Shown: piece by piece, positions 63,233-64,000 of the stretch | Layout: every line of letters begins with the position of its first letter | Position numbering within the stretch: position 1 is the stretch's first letter | NCBI RefSeq assembly: GCF_003990915.1 | Contig: NZ_BHXQ01000007.1 | Coordinates: 1 to 64,000 of the forward strand | Source: Chryseotalea sanaruensis | GTDB taxonomy: Bacteria > Bacteroidota > Bacteroidia > Cytophagales > Cyclobacteriaceae | DNA length: 64,000 nucleotides | Direction of reading: 5' to 3' | Notes under the pieces: generated by a model | What the model saw: only the letters and a program-made list of their open reading frames with translations | Database searches by the model: none | What the model was told of the DNA's origin: nothing | Made by a program: the position numbers and the translations under genes

Positions 63233-64000
63233 ATGATCATTGAAAAAATTGAACTTGAGAATTTCCTATGTTATTCAGGAAATGTTGAATTAAAGTTTAA
63301 GGAGGGTCTTAATGTAGTAATAGGTGACAACGGGTATGGAAAATCAAAGTTATACGATGCTTTTTATTGGGTATTATATGATCAAACCTTTAGTTCAGAA
63401 TTAAAGAGATTTCAATACACTAAAGAAACAAAATCTAATCTGATCTCAGACAAAGCAAAATTCGAAGTTGAGAATGGACGAATAAACTCAAGAGTAAGCA
63501 TTACGTTTTTAAATGATAGGAATCAAGATTGCTATACTCTTGAAAGAAAGTATTCGGTAAATAAAATAAATGGCGAAACTATTGAAAGTAATGATAGCGA
63601 ATTTATTATTTGGAAAAGGGAGTATCTGTATTCGAAATCGAGAATAGTCTCTGATGAAGAAGAGAAGAAAAGAATTCTTAACAATATAATGCCAGTCAAT
63701 ATCAAAGATTATTTATGGTTTCAGGGAGAACAGGTTGAATCAATAATTGACTTTAATAACCAGGATACTTTAACCAAAGCTATAAATGTTTTATCAAATA
63801 TCAAGAGATATGACGAAATTAAGGAGATCGCTATAAATTGTGTAAAAGCAGTAAATAACGAATACGACAAAGAAGTTAAAAGACTAAGTAAGGATTCTGA
63901 TAAAAGTGAATCACTTAGTAGTCAAAAAGAAATAATTAATAGAAAAATTGAAACTCAACTAGATGAAGAACGGGAGCTAAAAAAAAACCTAGCAAGAGCG
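63233..64000 (+). CDS. dndD: DndD/Rad50-like ATPase, N-terminal part (cut by window end)
   Basis: The gene starts at ATG 63233 and runs off the window after 256 codons. The N-terminus MIIEKIELENFLCYSGNVEL is the usual start of SMC/RecF-type ATPases, followed by Walker A GDNGYGKS (about residues 33-40) and the Q-loop region YLWFQGEQVESIIDF. A coiled coil begins at about residue 215. This is the layout of DndD, which provides ATPase activity for phosphorothioate insertion. The C-terminal half and the rest of the operon (DndC is expected) lie outside the window, so the assignment is by pattern and neighbours. Confidence 0.75.
   Translation, partial: MIIEKIELENFLCYSGNVELKFKEGLNVVIGDNGYGKSKLYDAFYWVLYDQTFSSELKRFQYTKETKSNLISDKAKFEVENGRINSRVSITFLNDRNQDCYTLERKYSVNKINGETIESNDSEFIIWKREYLYSKSRIVSDEEEKKRILNNIMPVNIKDYLWFQGEQVESIIDFNNQDTLTKAINVLSNIKRYDEIKEIAINCVKAVNNEYDKEVKRLSKDSDKSESLSSQKEIINRKIETQLDEERELKKNLARA

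Overview
The window looks like a chromosome segment of a Bacteroidota bacterium, probably a Cytophagales-type gliding or surface-attached organism. The reasons are an adhesin with SprB repeats and a type IX secretion (T9SS) C-terminal sorting domain, a promoter of the Bacteroidota form (TTG, 19 nt, TAnnTTTG) in front of mraZ, a division/cell-wall (dcw) cluster with the Bacteroidota-type FtsL, and many small lipoproteins and SPII/SPI-exported proteins. No rRNA or tRNA gene was recognised.

Layout. 1-1.4 kb: an ECF sigma factor and its membrane partner. 1.5-8.9 kb: a run of plus-strand genes separated by attC-like inverted repeats. Every spacer has a 5' half ending in (T/C)AAC or AAT, two arms of 11-24 bp, and a 3' half AAACGTTR or close to it. 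For three consecutive cassettes the 10 bases at the cassette start are the reverse complement of the bases at its own end (9/10, 9/10, 10/10), which is the boundary signature of an integron cassette. No integrase is in the window, so this reads as a CALIN-like cassette cluster carrying NudK plus DUF4406, a TPR histidine kinase, a CPBP protease, a DUF998 protein, a broken small lipoprotein and an unknown protein. 8.9-10.7 kb: an IS110-family remnant sits on the last attC-like site, next to an IS3-family element with a frameshifted orfB and a membrane gene cut off by the element. 10.9-16.1 kb: accessory genes, including a TlpA-like thioredoxin lipoprotein whose first active-site Cys codon is TGA, a porin fragment, two more cassette-like spacers, an alpha/alpha-toroid protein and an XRE regulator.

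16.3-33.4 kb, all minus strand: a surface/secretion block with a 1922-residue SprB-repeat adhesin, a fibronectin-III protein, a 1530-residue exported protein, a HEAT protein, a receiver-only response regulator and a CsgG-domain/HEAT protein. 33.7-39.2 kb: TolC-family protein, ABC ATPase, OmpA-like protein, aldo/keto reductase, DedA protein and an alpha/beta hydrolase.

39.5-55.6 kb, minus strand: the dcw operon mraZ-rsmH-ftsL-ftsI-murE-mraY-murD-ftsW-murG-murC-ftsQ-ftsA-ftsZ. It is tightly overlapped and interrupted by a four-helix-bundle gene with a TGA in place of its conserved Trp. A four-copy 10-bp MraZ operator overlaps its promoter.

56.3-58.1 kb: an exported protein and an exported caspase-like protease, overlapping by ATGA. 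58.9-64 kb: the left part of an AT-rich DNA-modification/defence locus. It encodes a cysteine desulfurase, a helicase with an N-terminal PLD-like domain, a 70-residue protein and a DndD/Rad50-like ATPase cut by the window end. This looks like a phosphorothioation (Dnd)-type system whose other genes should lie just to the right.
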